64,000 nt of DNA from Microbacterium hatanonis (GCF_008017415.1 NZ_VRSV01000001.1:1860001-1924000); one strand, 5' to 3'. Shown: positions 33,536 to 42,882, counted from the first letter of the stretch. Translations and numbers: made by a program. The notes: a model not told the origin generated them from the sequence alone.

Positions 33536-34599
33536 TGCTTCGCCGAATCCGCCCACGGATCGGCGCCGACGACGTCGGAGATGGCGTCGATGCGCTCGAG
33601 CTCCTCGGAGTCGAACGCCGGACCGTGGAGAGCGGCGATGTTGTCGTCGAGCTGCTCGACGCGTGAGGCGCCGATGAGGGCCGAGGCGACCACCGGGTCG
33701 CGCAGCACCCACTGGATCGCCATCTGGGCGAGCGTCTGCCCGCGCTCCTTCGCGATGAGGTTCAGGCTCCGAAGGGCCGAGACCGTGCGATGCGGAAGCG
33801 CCGCCTCCGGCAGCGACGACCGCTTCTGGGCGCGGTTCGCCCGCCCGTCGCCGAGGTACTTGTCGGTCAGCAGTCCCTGCGCGAGCGGGGTGAACGCGAT
33901 GGCGCCCATCTGCTCCTGACGCAGGACGCCGGTCAGGCCGTCCTCCACCCACCGGTTCACGATGGAGTACGACGGCTGGTGGATCACGAGGGGCGTACCC
34001 ATCGAACGTGCGACGGCGGCGGCCACGGCCGTACGCTCGGCGCTGTAGGACGAGATGCCGACGTACAGGGCCTTCCCGTCGCGTACGAGGGTGTCGAGCG
34101 CCCCGATGGTCTCCTCGATCGGGGTGACCGGGTCGACCCGGTGAGAGTAGAACACGTCGACGTAGTCGAGCCCCATACGCTTCAGCGAGGCGTCGGCGCT
34201 GGCGATCAGGTACTTGCGCGAGCCGTAGTTCCCGTACGGCCCGGGCCACATGTCGTACCCCGCCTTGGACGAGATGATCAGCTCGTCACGGTAGGGCGCG
34301 AGGTCTTCGCGCATCATGCGGCCGAAGTTCGTCTCTGCCGAGCCGTATGGCGGTCCGTAGTTGTTGGCGAGGTCGAAGTGCGTGATGCCCCGGTCGAACG
34401 CGTGACGCAGAAGCGCGCGCTGCTGGTCGAACGGGATGTTGTCGCCGAAGTTCCACCACAGCCCGAGGGAGATGGGGGGCAGGTACAGGCCGCTGGTTCC
34501 GACCTGGCGGTACTCGACTCCCGAGTACCGTTCGGCCCGGGCGGCGTACGGGCGGTGCAGGTCTCGAACTTCGGCGCCGAAACGGTCGGAATCACTCAC
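33532..34599 (-). CDS. Aldo/keto reductase, YghZ (L-glyceraldehyde 3-phosphate reductase) type
   Basis: A 355-residue NADPH-dependent (beta/alpha)8 enzyme. Catalytic tetrad candidates are Asp in [10 protein letters not shown] with Tyr four residues on, Lys in [11 protein letters not shown] and His in FYSHRVDP. The motif [13 protein letters not shown] and the length resemble YghZ and Kv-beta-like reductases that detoxify methylglyoxal or reduce L-GAP. The GTG start lies six bases after a TAGGGT box, and no ribosome site is seen. Confidence 0.88.
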   Translation of the reverse strand: MSDSDRFGAEVRDLHRPYAARAERYSGVEYRQVGTSGLYLPPISLGLWWNFGDNIPFDQQRALLRHAFDRGITHFDLANNYGPPYGSAETNFGRMMREDLAPYRDELIISSKAGYDMWPGPYGNYGSRKYLIASADASLKRMGLDYVDVFYSHRVDPVTPIEETIGALDTLVRDGKALYVGISSYSAERTAVAAAVARSMGTPLVIHQPSYSIVNRWVEDGLTGVLRQEQMGAIAFTPLAQGLLTDKYLGDGRANRAQKRSSLPEAALPHRTVSALRSLNLIAKERGQTLAQMAIQWVLRDPVVASALIGASRVEQLDDNIAALHGPAFDSEELERIDAISDVVGADPWADSAKQ

Positions 34600-34605
34600 T
34601 CTTCG

Positions 34606-34611
34606 ACCCTA
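34606..34611 (-). promoter_or_regulatory. -10 box of leaderless aldo/keto reductase-ispE unit
   Basis: TAGGGT on the minus strand, six bases before the GTG at 34599. It would drive the reductase and the coupled ispE. Confidence 0.6.
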
Positions 34612-34732
34612 GCGCGCGACCCCGCCCGCAAAGGAAGCCCCTATGAAATGCGGGCGCAACACGGTGTGTTTACCTTTAGTACACCTTCGCGCTCGCGAAG
34701 CGCGCCGCACACCTGCCCTTCAAGGAGCCTCG

Positions 34733-36328
34733 TTGCCCCGAATCACACCGCTGCCGGCTGAGACCGATCCGCTTCGCCGCATCCTCTCGCGGGACGACGT
34801 CCGTCTCTCCGACGGCATCCTGCACCTCGTCGGAGACGACACCGCTCCGGCCGAGGCGCGCGACGCCGACCTGCTCTACATCGCCGCGGCGCTCGAGTCG
34901 GCGTCGATCGACATCATCCTCGTGCGCGACACGAACCGCCGCCCGAAGATCGTCGTGGATCTGGCGGATGCTGCGGCCGCGCTCTCCGCCCTGCGCCTGG
35001 CCGCAGCGGACGAACCGCTCTACTTCAAGACGTCGGGCGAAGACCCCACGCCCGTGCACACCGCGACGCTCGCGACCGACGCCGTCTCGGCGATGGCCGT
35101 GTTCCGACCCCGCACCTCGGTCGACGGCGCGTTCCGCTACGGTTCCGCCCTGGCGCCGCACCTCGAGTTCTGGCGCTTCGGCGACACGCTGGTCGAGGCC
35201 CCGCGCCCGAACGCCCTCACCCGGCGCGTGATGGCCGCGTCCGACCTGTCCTTCGTCGAGGTAGAACGCCACGGTCGACGGTGGCGCACGGTGGAGGGCA
35301 TGTTCGAGCCCCACGCGAACGAGTTCACCGAAGACGTCGACATGGTCTTCTCATGGGTGGACGGCACCGACTCGGAGTTCCAGCGCCAGCGCGCCGCCCG
35401 CATGCAGGGGTACGTGGTCGGCGACGGCGACGACGCACCCGCGCGGTACCGCCAGATCGACGAGCTCCGCTACGCCCTGCGCAGCGTGCACATGTACGCA
35501 CCGTGGGTCCGACGGATCTTCATCGCGACCGACTCTCCGCGACCGGCGTGGCTCGACGACCACCCGAACGTGACGATCGTGCGCAGCGAGGAGTTCTTCG
35601 CCGACCCGTCGACTCTTCCCACCCACAACTCGCATGCGGTCGAGGCGCAGCTGCACCGCATCGAGGGTCTCGCCGAGCACTTCCTCTACAGCAACGACGA
35701 CATGTTCTTCGGTCGCCCCGTCTCACCCGAGCTGTTCTTCAGCGGATCGGGCGTCAGCCGATTCGTCGAGAGCGGCATCCGCATCGGCGGCGGCGCGTCC
35801 GCGCCGGAGCGCTCGGGCCACGACAACGCGCTGCGCGTGAACCGGGCGCTGCTCCGGGAGCGCTTCGGGCGCGTGATCACCCACGACCTCGAGCACAGCG
35901 CCGTCCCGATGCGCCGCTCGATCGCCGCCGAACTCGAGCGCACCTTCGCCGACGACTACGCGCGCACCGCGGGCAGCCGATTCCGCTCGGCCACCGACGT
36001 CTCGGTGACGAACAGCCTGTACCACTACTACTCGCTGTTCACCGGACGGGCGGTCGTGACGACCGAGCCGCGGGTGCGCTACATCCAGACCACGAAGCTC
36101 GATTCGCTGCGCAGGATGGAGCGTCTGATCGAGCGGCGCGACACCGACATGTTCTGCCTCAACGACGGCAGCGAGCCGGAGATCCCCGAAGAGATGCGGG
36201 TCAAGGCGCTGCGTTCGTGCCTCGAGCGCTACTTCCCGGTGCGCGCACCGTGGGAGCGCGCCGAAGCGGTCTCCGCCGAACTCAGCGGATCGCCGTCATC
36301 GGAGCCGTCGGCGGCGACGATGGTGTGA
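34733..36328 (+). CDS. Stealth-family sugar-phosphate transferase
   Basis: Stealth proteins transfer sugar 1-phosphates onto growing capsule or wall polysaccharides. The 531 residues carry CR1 at about residue 200 ([13 protein letters not shown]), CR2 ([30 protein letters not shown]), CR3 ([31 protein letters not shown]) and a late CR4-like part ([20 protein letters not shown]). A novel N-terminal part of about 195 residues precedes them. The TTG at 34733 with AAGGAG five bases upstream is preferred to an upstream ATG. It stands alone on the plus strand, and its end overlaps the next gene's end by 47 bases. Confidence 0.88.
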   Translation: MPRITPLPAETDPLRRILSRDDVRLSDGILHLVGDDTAPAEARDADLLYIAAALESASIDIILVRDTNRRPKIVVDLADAAAALSALRLAAADEPLYFKTSGEDPTPVHTATLATDAVSAMAVFRPRTSVDGAFRYGSALAPHLEFWRFGDTLVEAPRPNALTRRVMAASDLSFVEVERHGRRWRTVEGMFEPHANEFTEDVDMVFSWVDGTDSEFQRQRAARMQGYVVGDGDDAPARYRQIDELRYALRSVHMYAPWVRRIFIATDSPRPAWLDDHPNVTIVRSEEFFADPSTLPTHNSHAVEAQLHRIEGLAEHFLYSNDDMFFGRPVSPELFFSGSGVSRFVESGIRIGGGASAPERSGHDNALRVNRALLRERFGRVITHDLEHSAVPMRRSIAAELERTFADDYARTAGSRFRSATDVSVTNSLYHYYSLFTGRAVVTTEPRVRYIQTTKLDSLRRMERLIERRDTDMFCLNDGSEPEIPEEMRVKALRSCLERYFPVRAPWERAEAVSAELSGSPSSEPSAATMV

Positions 36329-37211
36329 GCGCGCGAGCCGCGGGCGTCTCGATGCCCGCGGCACGCAGCCGCGCGAGCGACTCCGCGGCATCCACGAACT
36401 GCAGCGGGGCCGCGGTGTCGAGCGGGACGACCGAGTGCACCACCGTGTCGTCGTAGACGTGGATGAGGTTGAAGCCCTGTGCGCCGTCGTGGGGCCGCGT
36501 TCCCCCGACCGGCACGGTGAGGTCCTGCGTGTAACAGGTGGCCGAGGCGACCGACACCGGGATGCCCGCGAACGTCGCGAACGTCGAGTAGTGCAGGTGG
36601 CCGCCGATGATCGCGCGCACATCGCTGCCGCGCAGCACATCGGCGAGGCGCCGCTGCTCGCGCAGCTCGACGGACGCCGCGAGCTCGAGCACGCTCGGAA
36701 CGGGCGGGTGGTGCAGGGCGAGGATCGTGCCCAGGGGCGCGGGGGTCGACAGCTCGTCGGCGAGCCAGCGCAGCTGGGCGTCGGTCACCTCGCCGTGATG
36801 GTGGCCCGGAACGGTGGTGTCGAGCGTGATCACGCGCAGGCCGTCGAGTTCGTCGACCCGGTCTACGGGCGCGTCGCCGGCGGCGTCGCCCGGCAGGAGG
36901 CGCGCGCGGAAGGCCGCGCGATCGTCGTGGTTGCCCATGACCCAGATGACGCGCGCGTCGAGCGACGCGGCGAGCGGCTCGACCAGGGCGGCGATCCGGT
37001 CGTAGGCGTCGTCCTCGCCGTGATCGGCGAGATCGCCGGTGAAGATCAGCGCGTCGGGCTGCACGCCCGAGGCGGAGATCGCGGCGAGCGCACGGGTGAG
37101 GTAGGCCTCGGAATCGACGCTGTCGTACAGCGGGGCGCCGTGCGCGCGCAGGTGGGTGTCACTCAGGTGGAGCAGTACCCGCTCGGGTTTGGGGTACTCC
37201 GCATACCGCAT
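36282..37211 (-). CDS. Class III metallophosphoesterase, CpdA-like
   Basis: A 309-residue calcineurin-like phosphoesterase with all metal motifs: [28 protein letters not shown] and GGHLHYS. Relatives of this length hydrolyse cAMP or cyclic 2',3' nucleotides. The ATG at 37211, with AGGAG five bases before it, gives [20 protein letters not shown]. The 3' end overlaps the convergent Stealth gene by 47 bases, which suggests no terminator between them. Confidence 0.9.
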   Translation of the reverse strand: MRYAEYPKPERVLLHLSDTHLRAHGAPLYDSVDSEAYLTRALAAISASGVQPDALIFTGDLADHGEDDAYDRIAALVEPLAASLDARVIWVMGNHDDRAAFRARLLPGDAAGDAPVDRVDELDGLRVITLDTTVPGHHHGEVTDAQLRWLADELSTPAPLGTILALHHPPVPSVLELAASVELREQRRLADVLRGSDVRAIIGGHLHYSTFATFAGIPVSVASATCYTQDLTVPVGGTRPHDGAQGFNLIHVYDDTVVHSVVPLDTAAPLQFVDAAESLARLRAAGIETPAARALTPSSPPTAPMTAIR

Positions 37212-37315
37212 GTGTCTCCTCGTGCCGTGGAGCCGGAGTTCCGGCTGCCGGGCGATCATCGTGGCAGAACGAGGGAAATGTTACAGACATGTTTCGTGAA
37301 CGTCCGGTGGACACG

Positions 37316-38164
37316 TCATGAAACGCTGATGCGGGCGATGCGGAGGTAGTCCTCGACGCCGAGCTCCTCACCGCGAGCCGTCGGTGCGACGCCGGCGCTC
37401 TGGAGCAGGGCGGATGCTTCGGCGGCCGTCGTGCCGACGACGCCCGCGAGGGCCTGCCGCAGCATCTTGCGTCGCTGCTGGAACGCCGCATCCACGATCG
37501 CGAAGGTGCGTCGGCGTTCCTCCTCCGTGCCACGCGGCTCGGAGTCGAGGATGAAGGCGACGAGCACGGAGTCCACGTTGGGCACCGGCCAGAACACCTG
37601 CCGGGAGACGTTGCCGGCGAGTCGCCACGACCCGTACCAGGCGGCCTTCACGCTGGGCGCGCCGTAGATCTTGGAGCCGGGCCCCGCGGCCATCCGCTCC
37701 CCCACCTCGGCCTGCACCATGACGACCCCGCGCTGCAGGGCCGGGAACGTCTCGAGGAAGTGCAGGAGGACGGGCACCGACACGTTGTAGGGCAGGTTGG
37801 CCACCAGCACCTCGGGATCGCCCGGCAGCTCGGTCACCCTCAGAGCGTCGGCATCGACGACGGTCAACGCGCCGGAGGGCACGCCGTGCGCGGCGGCCGT
37901 CTCGGCGAGACGGGCGGCGAGGCGGTGGTCGATCTCGACCGCCGTCACCGTCGCGCCGGTCTCGAGGATGGCGAGGGTGAGCGAACCGAGCCCCGGACCG
38001 ATCTCGACGACGCGGTCGCTCGCGGTGACGCCGGCGACCTGCACGATCCGGCGGACGCTGTTCGCGTCGACGACGAAGTTCTGCCCGAGCTTCTTCGTCG
38101 GCGTGACATCGAGTTCCGCCGCCAGCCGACGGATCTCGGTCGCCCCGAGCAGGGTTACAGGCAT
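37316..38164 (-). CDS. rsmA: 16S rRNA dimethyladenosine transferase
   Basis: It dimethylates two adenines near the 3' end of 16S rRNA late in 30S assembly. The 282 residues contain KKLGQNFVVD, the SAM loop VVEIGPGLGSLT, the catalytic NLPYNVSVP and the C-terminal helical domain FQQRRKMLRQALA. The start follows a TAGGGT box by six bases with no ribosome site, so the mRNA is probably leaderless. Confidence 0.96.
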   Translation of the reverse strand: MPVTLLGATEIRRLAAELDVTPTKKLGQNFVVDANSVRRIVQVAGVTASDRVVEIGPGLGSLTLAILETGATVTAVEIDHRLAARLAETAAAHGVPSGALTVVDADALRVTELPGDPEVLVANLPYNVSVPVLLHFLETFPALQRGVVMVQAEVGERMAAGPGSKIYGAPSVKAAWYGSWRLAGNVSRQVFWPVPNVDSVLVAFILDSEPRGTEEERRRTFAIVDAAFQQRRKMLRQALAGVVGTTAAEASALLQSAGVAPTARGEELGVEDYLRIARISVS

Positions 38165-38170
38165 CCTTTT

Positions 38171-38176
38171 ACCCTA
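38171..38176 (-). promoter_or_regulatory. -10 box of leaderless rsmA
   Basis: TAGGGT on the minus strand, then six bases, then ATG. Confidence 0.6.
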
Positions 38177-38218
38177 CGACCTCGCGCGCAAGCCTTCGTC
38201 TTGTCCCACGGCGAGGAG

Positions 38219-38224
38219 TACGGT
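38219..38224 (+). promoter_or_regulatory. Possible -10 box of the sugar transporter gene
   Basis: TACGGT, seven bases before the ATG at 38232. A GGAGG-like stretch lies too far upstream to act as a ribosome site. Confidence 0.4.
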
Positions 38225-38231
38225 GACGGCC

Positions 38232-39704
38232 ATGACATCAACCGGCACCATTCCCGCGAACGCGTTCTCGATGAAGAGCCCGTTCGGTCGACGCGCAGCC
38301 GCCCTCTCGATCGCGGCCGCCGTCGGCGGGTTCCTCTTCGGGTTCGACTCCTCGGTGATCAACGGTGCGGTCGACTCGATCCAGGAGAACTTCGCCCTGG
38401 GCGAGTTCCTCAAGGGGTTCGTGGTCGCCATCGCGCTGCTCGGCTGCGCGCTCGGCGCCATCATCGCCGGGAACCTCTCCGACCGGTGGGGCCGCCTGCG
38501 CGTGATGAAGCTCGGCGCGATCATGTTCCTCGTCTCCTCGGTCGGATCGGCGCTCACCTTCAGCGTGCCCGACCTGATCCTCTGGCGCGTCATCGGCGGC
38601 ATCGGCATCGGCATCGCGTCGGTGGTCGCCCCGGCCTACATCGCCGAGATCGCGCCACGACAGATCCGCGGGGCGCTCGCCTCCCTGCAGCAGCTGGCGA
38701 TCACCCTCGGCATCTTCGCCGCGCTGCTGAGCGACGCCGTGCTCGCCACGTCCGCGGGAGGCGCGTCGGAGCAGCTGTGGTGGGGTCTGGCGGCCTGGCG
38801 CTGGATGTTCCTCATCGGCGTCGTCCCCGCGGCCGTATACGGCGCCCTCGCGTTCGTGATGCCCGAGTCGCCCCGGTACCTCCTGACCAAGAACCGCGCC
38901 GACGAGGCCCGCGCGATCTTCGCCCGGCTCGTGCCGCCCGCCGACCTCGAGAAGTCGGTCAACGAGATCTCCCAGGCCATCGAGACCGACCGCAAGAACG
39001 CGAACGCGTCGCTGCGCGGCCCCGTGCTGGGCCTGCAGGGCATCGTCTGGACCGGCATCATCCTGTCGGTGTTCCAGCAGTTCGTCGGCATCAACGTGAT
39101 CTTCTACTACTCCACGACCCTCTGGCAGGCGGTCGGATTCCAGGAGAGCGATTCGCTGCTGATCAGTGTGATCACCTCGGTGACGAACGTCGTCGTCACC
39201 CTCGTCGCGATCTTCCTCGTCGATCGGGTGGGCAGGAAGCCCATCCTGCTGACCGGGTCCACCCTGATGGCCGTCTCGCTCGGCACGATGGCCCTCGCCT
39301 TCGCCTTCGCCGAGACCGTCGACGGAGCCGTGAGCCTGCCGGGCGCGTGGGGTCCGATCGCCCTGGTCGCGGCGAACCTCTTCGTGGTCGGCTTCGGCGC
39401 CTCCTGGGGCCCGCTGGTCTGGGTGCTCCTCGGCGAGATCTTCCCCAGCCGCATCCGCGGCAAGGCGCTCGGCGTCGCCGCGGCCGCCCAGTGGGTCGCC
39501 AACTTCCTCATCACGGTGTCGTTCCCCGTGATGTCCGAGTGGTCGCTGCCCGTGACGTACGGGATGTACGCGCTGTTCGCCGCGCTGTCGTTCGTCTACG
39601 TGGCGATCAAGATCCCCGAGACGAAGGGGATGGCGCTCGAGCAGTCCGAGACGCTCTTCACCGACAGCACCGCGAAGAAGAAGGCCGCCGCCGCGAAGCG
39701 CTGA
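38232..39704 (+). CDS. Sugar:proton symporter of the MFS sugar-porter family
   Basis: A 490-residue importer with 12 membrane segments. Sugar-porter landmarks are GGFLFGFDSSVINGA in helix 1, RWGRLRVM after helix 2, PESPRYLL after helix 6, QQFVGINVIFYYS in helix 7, DRVGRKPILLTG and the final PETKGMALEQ. The substrate may be a hexose, pentose or inositol. A lysine-rich tail (AKKKAAAAKR) closes it. It is divergent from rsmA. Confidence 0.93.
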   Translation: MTSTGTIPANAFSMKSPFGRRAAALSIAAAVGGFLFGFDSSVINGAVDSIQENFALGEFLKGFVVAIALLGCALGAIIAGNLSDRWGRLRVMKLGAIMFLVSSVGSALTFSVPDLILWRVIGGIGIGIASVVAPAYIAEIAPRQIRGALASLQQLAITLGIFAALLSDAVLATSAGGASEQLWWGLAAWRWMFLIGVVPAAVYGALAFVMPESPRYLLTKNRADEARAIFARLVPPADLEKSVNEISQAIETDRKNANASLRGPVLGLQGIVWTGIILSVFQQFVGINVIFYYSTTLWQAVGFQESDSLLISVITSVTNVVVTLVAIFLVDRVGRKPILLTGSTLMAVSLGTMALAFAFAETVDGAVSLPGAWGPIALVAANLFVVGFGASWGPLVWVLLGEIFPSRIRGKALGVAAAAQWVANFLITVSFPVMSEWSLPVTYGMYALFAALSFVYVAIKIPETKGMALEQSETLFTDSTAKKKAAAAKR

Positions 39705-39784
39705 ACCTCGCACCACCTGCGGCAGGATGGACATCGTGCCGAGGTTCCGTCGCTGAAGAGCGGCCCGACCGAGCCCGGCACAGG

Positions 39785-39790
39785 CAGGAT
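39785..39790 (+). promoter_or_regulatory. -10 box of leaderless arginase-family gene
   Basis: CAGGAT, then GGACGC, then the ATG at 39797. A second CAGGATGGAC lies about 60 bases upstream. Confidence 0.5.
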
Positions 39791-39796
39791 GGACGC

Positions 39797-40612
39797 ATGA
39801 CCAGGTTCGTCGTGGTTCCCCAGTGGCAGGGTTCGTCGTCGTCGCGCGCGATGCAGCTCGTCGACGGGGCGGACGCCATCGCCGGCGATCTGCCGCGCAG
39901 CGCCACGACACGGCTCGACATCCCGCTCGAAGCGGGCGATGCGCTCGGCACGGGCGTGCACCGACTGAGCGCCCTGCACCGGGTCCGCGCCCAGGTCGAG
40001 GAGGCGATCGGCGGCACCGACGAGACGGTGGTCGTCGTCGGCGGAGACTGCGGGGTCGCCCTCGGAGCGGTCGCCGCCGTCGCGGGCGAAGACCTCGCCG
40101 TGGTCTGGCTCGACGCGCACGCCGACGCGCACAACCCCGAGACGTCGGCGTCGGGCGCCTTCCACGGAATGGTCCTCCGCAGCATCCTGGGCGACGGCCC
40201 CGACGGGATGACCGTCCAGGCGGGCGTCATCACGCCCTCCCGGGTCGTGCTCGCCGGCGCGCGGTCGCTCGACCTCGAGGAGGAGCTGTACGTCGCGGGA
40301 TCGGAGATCCGGATGCTGGCGCCCTCCGATCTGTCGAACCACGAGGCCCTCGCCGACGCGGTCGAAGCCACCGGCGCCGCCCGCGTGTACATCCACGTCG
40401 ACCTCGACGTGCTGGACCCCGCGGAGATCACCGGCGTCGGGCTCGCGGAGCCGTTCGGTGTGAGCACCGCCGACCTCGTGGGCTCGATCCGAGCGTTGCG
40501 GGCGCGGCTGCCCCTCGCCGGGGCATCCCTCACCGAGTTCTCGCCGTCCTCTCCGGACGCCGCCGTCGACGATCTCGGTACGATCCTGCGCATCGTCGGA
40601 GCGCTCGCGTGA
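39797..40612 (+). CDS. Arginase/ureohydrolase family protein
   Basis: A 271-residue binuclear-manganese hydrolase fold. Metal-ligand motifs are DAHADAH (Asp106, His108, Asp110) and HVDLDVLDP (Asp202, Asp204). The first metal ligand, normally His in GGDHS, is Cys85 here (GGDCGVAL), so the substrate (arginine, agmatine, formiminoglutamate or other) cannot be assigned and activity may be altered. The gene overlaps the next one by GTGA, which suggests a linked role. Confidence 0.82.
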   Translation: MTRFVVVPQWQGSSSSRAMQLVDGADAIAGDLPRSATTRLDIPLEAGDALGTGVHRLSALHRVRAQVEEAIGGTDETVVVVGGDCGVALGAVAAVAGEDLAVVWLDAHADAHNPETSASGAFHGMVLRSILGDGPDGMTVQAGVITPSRVVLAGARSLDLEEELYVAGSEIRMLAPSDLSNHEALADAVEATGAARVYIHVDLDVLDPAEITGVGLAEPFGVSTADLVGSIRALRARLPLAGASLTEFSPSSPDAAVDDLGTILRIVGALA

Positions 40613-41064
40613 GCCCGGTCCCCCGTCCGCCCGACGGCTGGGAGCAGCGCGCTCAGCGCGCCGTTCAGCGCGGTCGCCGGCTCGATCGGTGGATCCCGTC
40701 GTTCCTGCTCGACTCCCCCGTCAGCCGACTGGGCTATCTCTACGGCACCGCCACGGGGTGGATCTGGGGGACGATCTGGAGCACGGGTCGCGTCGAACGC
40801 CACGGCGATCTGCTGGTGTTCCGCGGGATGCCCGCCTGGACGTTCGGGCGGGGCGGCGTCTGCGTGGGCGGGTGCTTCCTCACCGGTTCCGCGCGGGTGA
40901 CCCCCGCGATGCTGCGCCACGAGGCCGTGCACCAGCGGCAGTGGCGGCGCTACGGCATGCTGATGCCGTTCCTCTACGCCCTCGCCGGGCGCGATCCGCT
41001 GCGCAACCGCTTCGAGATCGAGGCCGGTCTGGTCGACGGCAATTACGTGCCCCGCGACGCCTGA
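40609..41064 (+). CDS. Unknown 151-residue protein with HExxH motif
   Basis: The GTG overlaps the arginase-family stop (GTGA). The protein has a basic head, an aromatic segment (LGYLYGTATGWIWGTIW), then GGVCVGGCFLTG and the sequence RHEAVHQRQWRRYGMLMPFLYALAG. HEAVHQ fits the zinc-site pattern HExxH, and an EIEAGLVDG stretch follows that could give a third ligand. The small size suggests either a minimal metalloprotease-like fold or a non-enzymatic relative. No signal peptide. Function not recognised. Confidence 0.68.
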   Translation: MSPVPRPPDGWEQRAQRAVQRGRRLDRWIPSFLLDSPVSRLGYLYGTATGWIWGTIWSTGRVERHGDLLVFRGMPAWTFGRGGVCVGGCFLTGSARVTPAMLRHEAVHQRQWRRYGMLMPFLYALAGRDPLRNRFEIEAGLVDGNYVPRDA

Positions 41065-41070
41065 CGCGCA

Positions 41071-41141
41071 CCCGTCGGCGGTGATACCCCCGATTCGGCT
41101 GACACACCACGCCGGGCGGTGCGTCTCAGCCGAATGACGGG
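41071..41141. repeat. Intergenic nested palindrome
   Basis: Arms: CCCGTC (41071-41076) with GACGGG (41136-41141), and ATTCGGCTGA (41093-41102) with TCAGCCGAAT (41126-41135). The inner loop can also pair (CACC/GGTG). It lies between convergent genes and probably works as a terminator. Confidence 0.7.
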
Positions 41142-41165
41142 TCTCAGCTTGCGACGCGCGGGGCG

Positions 41166-41636
41166 TCAGCGAGCGGTGGCGAGCCCGAAGCGCTCGGGAG
41201 TGTGGATCGACGCGGCATCGACGTCGTAGGCCGAGGTCAGCTCGTCGACGATGTCGGCCGTGCCCAGGTATCCGCCGAGCAGGAAGACCCGCGTGTGGGC
41301 GGCGGCCTCGGCCTCGCAGAGCATCTCGCCGGCCCATCCCGTGACGGCGCGCGTCAGCGCCTCGCCGGGAGCGCACGAACGGGCGGTGCCCGGTGCGCCG
41401 GCACGGCGCGAGCGGTCGAGCCAGGTGACCGTCATGCGGGCGGGGGCCCGGAGGGGACCGATCCACGACTCGTCGGGCACCTCGATGAACACGCGGCCCG
41501 TCGAGCAGATCGGCAGCGTCACCAGGAGCGTCTCGAGGTCGACCAGCGACGACTCGTCGGCCGTGATGAGGTGCTGCACGCGCGTGTGACGCGACGACCG
41601 GCAGACGGTCTCGTTGTGCTCGTTCTGGGTGATCAT
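41166..41636 (-). CDS. Stand-alone SIP-domain protein (siderophore-interacting type)
   Basis: Siderophore-interacting proteins reduce ferric siderophores in the cytoplasm. Usual members have an N-terminal FAD domain and a C-terminal NAD(P)-binding SIP domain. These 156 residues match only the second: QHLITADESSLVDLETLLVTLP, RVFIEVPDESW, GEMLCEAEAAAHTRVFLLGGYLG. With no flavin domain it must work with another protein or have a different role. GGGAGG lies before the ATG, and an iron-box-like site overlaps the promoter. Confidence 0.82.
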   Translation of the reverse strand: MITQNEHNETVCRSSRHTRVQHLITADESSLVDLETLLVTLPICSTGRVFIEVPDESWIGPLRAPARMTVTWLDRSRRAGAPGTARSCAPGEALTRAVTGWAGEMLCEAEAAAHTRVFLLGGYLGTADIVDELTSAYDVDAASIHTPERFGLATAR

Positions 41637-41646
41637 GACCCTCCCA

Positions 41647-41677
41647 CTATACGCGAGGGAAGGGTTGCCTCACCTTA
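41647..41677 (-). promoter_or_regulatory. Promoter with DtxR/IdeR-like iron box
   Basis: TATAGT on the minus strand (41647-41652) is the -10 box. Just upstream, 41659-41677 reads TAAGGTGAGGCAACCCTTC, matching 12-13 of 19 positions of the DtxR box TTAGGTTAGCCTAACCTAA. Binding here would cover the -35 region and repress the SIP gene when iron is plentiful. Confidence 0.6.
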
Positions 41678-42406
41678 TGCCGGGCGAACGATCAGGATGC
41701 GGCGCAGTTCGGCGATCTCGTCGTCGCCGAGCCCCTGGGCCCGCAGGTAGTCGCTCGGAGACCCGTACTCGCGCTCGAGCCGGGTTAGCAGGTCGCGCAT
41801 GACGGGTGCCGGCGACCGGGTCGCGAGCTCCTCGAGATGGCGGGCTTCCGGATGCATCGCCCGCAGACGGGCGACGACCTGCGTGTTGCGCGACGCGGGC
41901 AGCAGGGTCTCGGTGCGGGCGTAGTCGTCGACCACGGCGTCGAGGTCGACACCGGCGGCGGCGAGGGTGAGGGCGACGGTCACCCCGGTGCGATCCTTGC
42001 CGACCGTGCAGTGGACGAGCACGGGCTGGTCCACGAGGACGCTGCGCACCACCTCGACCACGCGGTCGGCCGAGTCCTCGATGAGGCTGTCGTACAACTC
42101 GCCCAGGCTCGGGTCGTTGCGGAAGAAGGAGGCGACCGAGCCGAGGAAGAGCGGCACGCGCTGGGTCGTGAGGTCGAGTCCGTCGACCCGGCTCGGCGAG
42201 CGCGTCACTTCTTCGTCGTCGCGCAGATCGAGGATGCGTCGCAGTCCGAGACCGCGCAGCGATTCAGCCCCCGCGGCGTCGACGTCGGCGAGGTTCCCCG
42301 ACCGGTAGAGCACTCCGCTGCGGGTGAGGCCGCCCTCGGCCGGCAGACCTCCGACGTCGCGGAAGTTCATCACGCCCGAGACGAGCGTCGGGGGCACGTC
42401 GCTCAT
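41675..42406 (-). CDS. Tyrosine-protein phosphatase, MptpB/Siw14-like
   Basis: A 243-residue Cys-based phosphatase with P-loop HCTVGKDRTG (Cys nucleophile, Arg binding phosphate) and the family start NFRDVGGLPAEGG. Relatives, including the mycobacterial PtpB, act on phosphotyrosine, phosphoserine or phosphoinositides. The ATG overlaps the stop of the AhpD-like gene (ATGA), so the two form a small operon. Confidence 0.9.
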   Translation of the reverse strand: MSDVPPTLVSGVMNFRDVGGLPAEGGLTRSGVLYRSGNLADVDAAGAESLRGLGLRRILDLRDDEEVTRSPSRVDGLDLTTQRVPLFLGSVASFFRNDPSLGELYDSLIEDSADRVVEVVRSVLVDQPVLVHCTVGKDRTGVTVALTLAAAGVDLDAVVDDYARTETLLPASRNTQVVARLRAMHPEARHLEELATRSPAPVMRDLLTRLEREYGSPSDYLRAQGLGDDEIAELRRILIVRPA

Positions 42407-42876
42407 GCCCGGGCCTCGCGCGCCGGCACGGCGTAACGACCGGCGATCGCGACGCGGTTGAAGGCGTTGATCGCCACGAGGATCCAGCTCAGCCCGACGT
42501 ACTCCTTCTCGCTCAGGATGCCTCCGACGTGGTCGTAGACCTCGTCGGGGATGCCGTCCTCGGAGATGAACGTGAACGCCTCGGCCAGTTCGAGGGCGGC
42601 ACGCTCGCGGTCGGAGAAGACCCCGGAATCGCGCCACACGGCGACCTGTGCGATCTCGTCGACCGTGACGCCCGCCGCGACGGCGCGGTCGACGTGGACG
42701 CGTACGCAGAAAGAGCACCCGTTGAGCTGCGACGCGTGGATCTGCACCAGCTCGCGCAGACGCGGCTCGATGCCCGAGTCCGACGCCACCGAGCCGACGG
42801 TCTTCGAGAACGCCTCCAGCGCGCGATAGGCGTCGGGAGCCGATCGCGACAGGTGGACACGCGCTTCTTCCGTCAT
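42403..42876 (-). CDS. AhpD-like carboxymuconolactone decarboxylase-family protein
   Basis: A 157-residue helical protein with the redox-active CxxC of AhpD relatives, NGCSFCVRVH, and the usual downstream histidine. Many members are peroxidase or disulfide-relay partners; decarboxylases lack the CxxC. A TAGGCT box six bases before the ATG suggests a leaderless mRNA that also covers the phosphatase gene. Confidence 0.88.
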   Translation of the reverse strand: MTEEARVHLSRSAPDAYRALEAFSKTVGSVASDSGIEPRLRELVQIHASQLNGCSFCVRVHVDRAVAAGVTVDEIAQVAVWRDSGVFSDRERAALELAEAFTFISEDGIPDEVYDHVGGILSEKEYVGLSWILVAINAFNRVAIAGRYAVPAREARA

Positions 42877-42882
42877 GCGACC

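Noticed and set aside
34660..34690. GGTGTG...TACACC considered as an operator before the Stealth gene
   Set aside because: The half-sites are short and imperfect and match no known regulator box; it could equally be promoter sequence.
34643..34732. Longer N-terminus for the Stealth protein from an ATG at 34643
   Set aside because: The TTG at 34733 has AAGGAG at ideal spacing, and the extra 30 residues look like translated upstream region.
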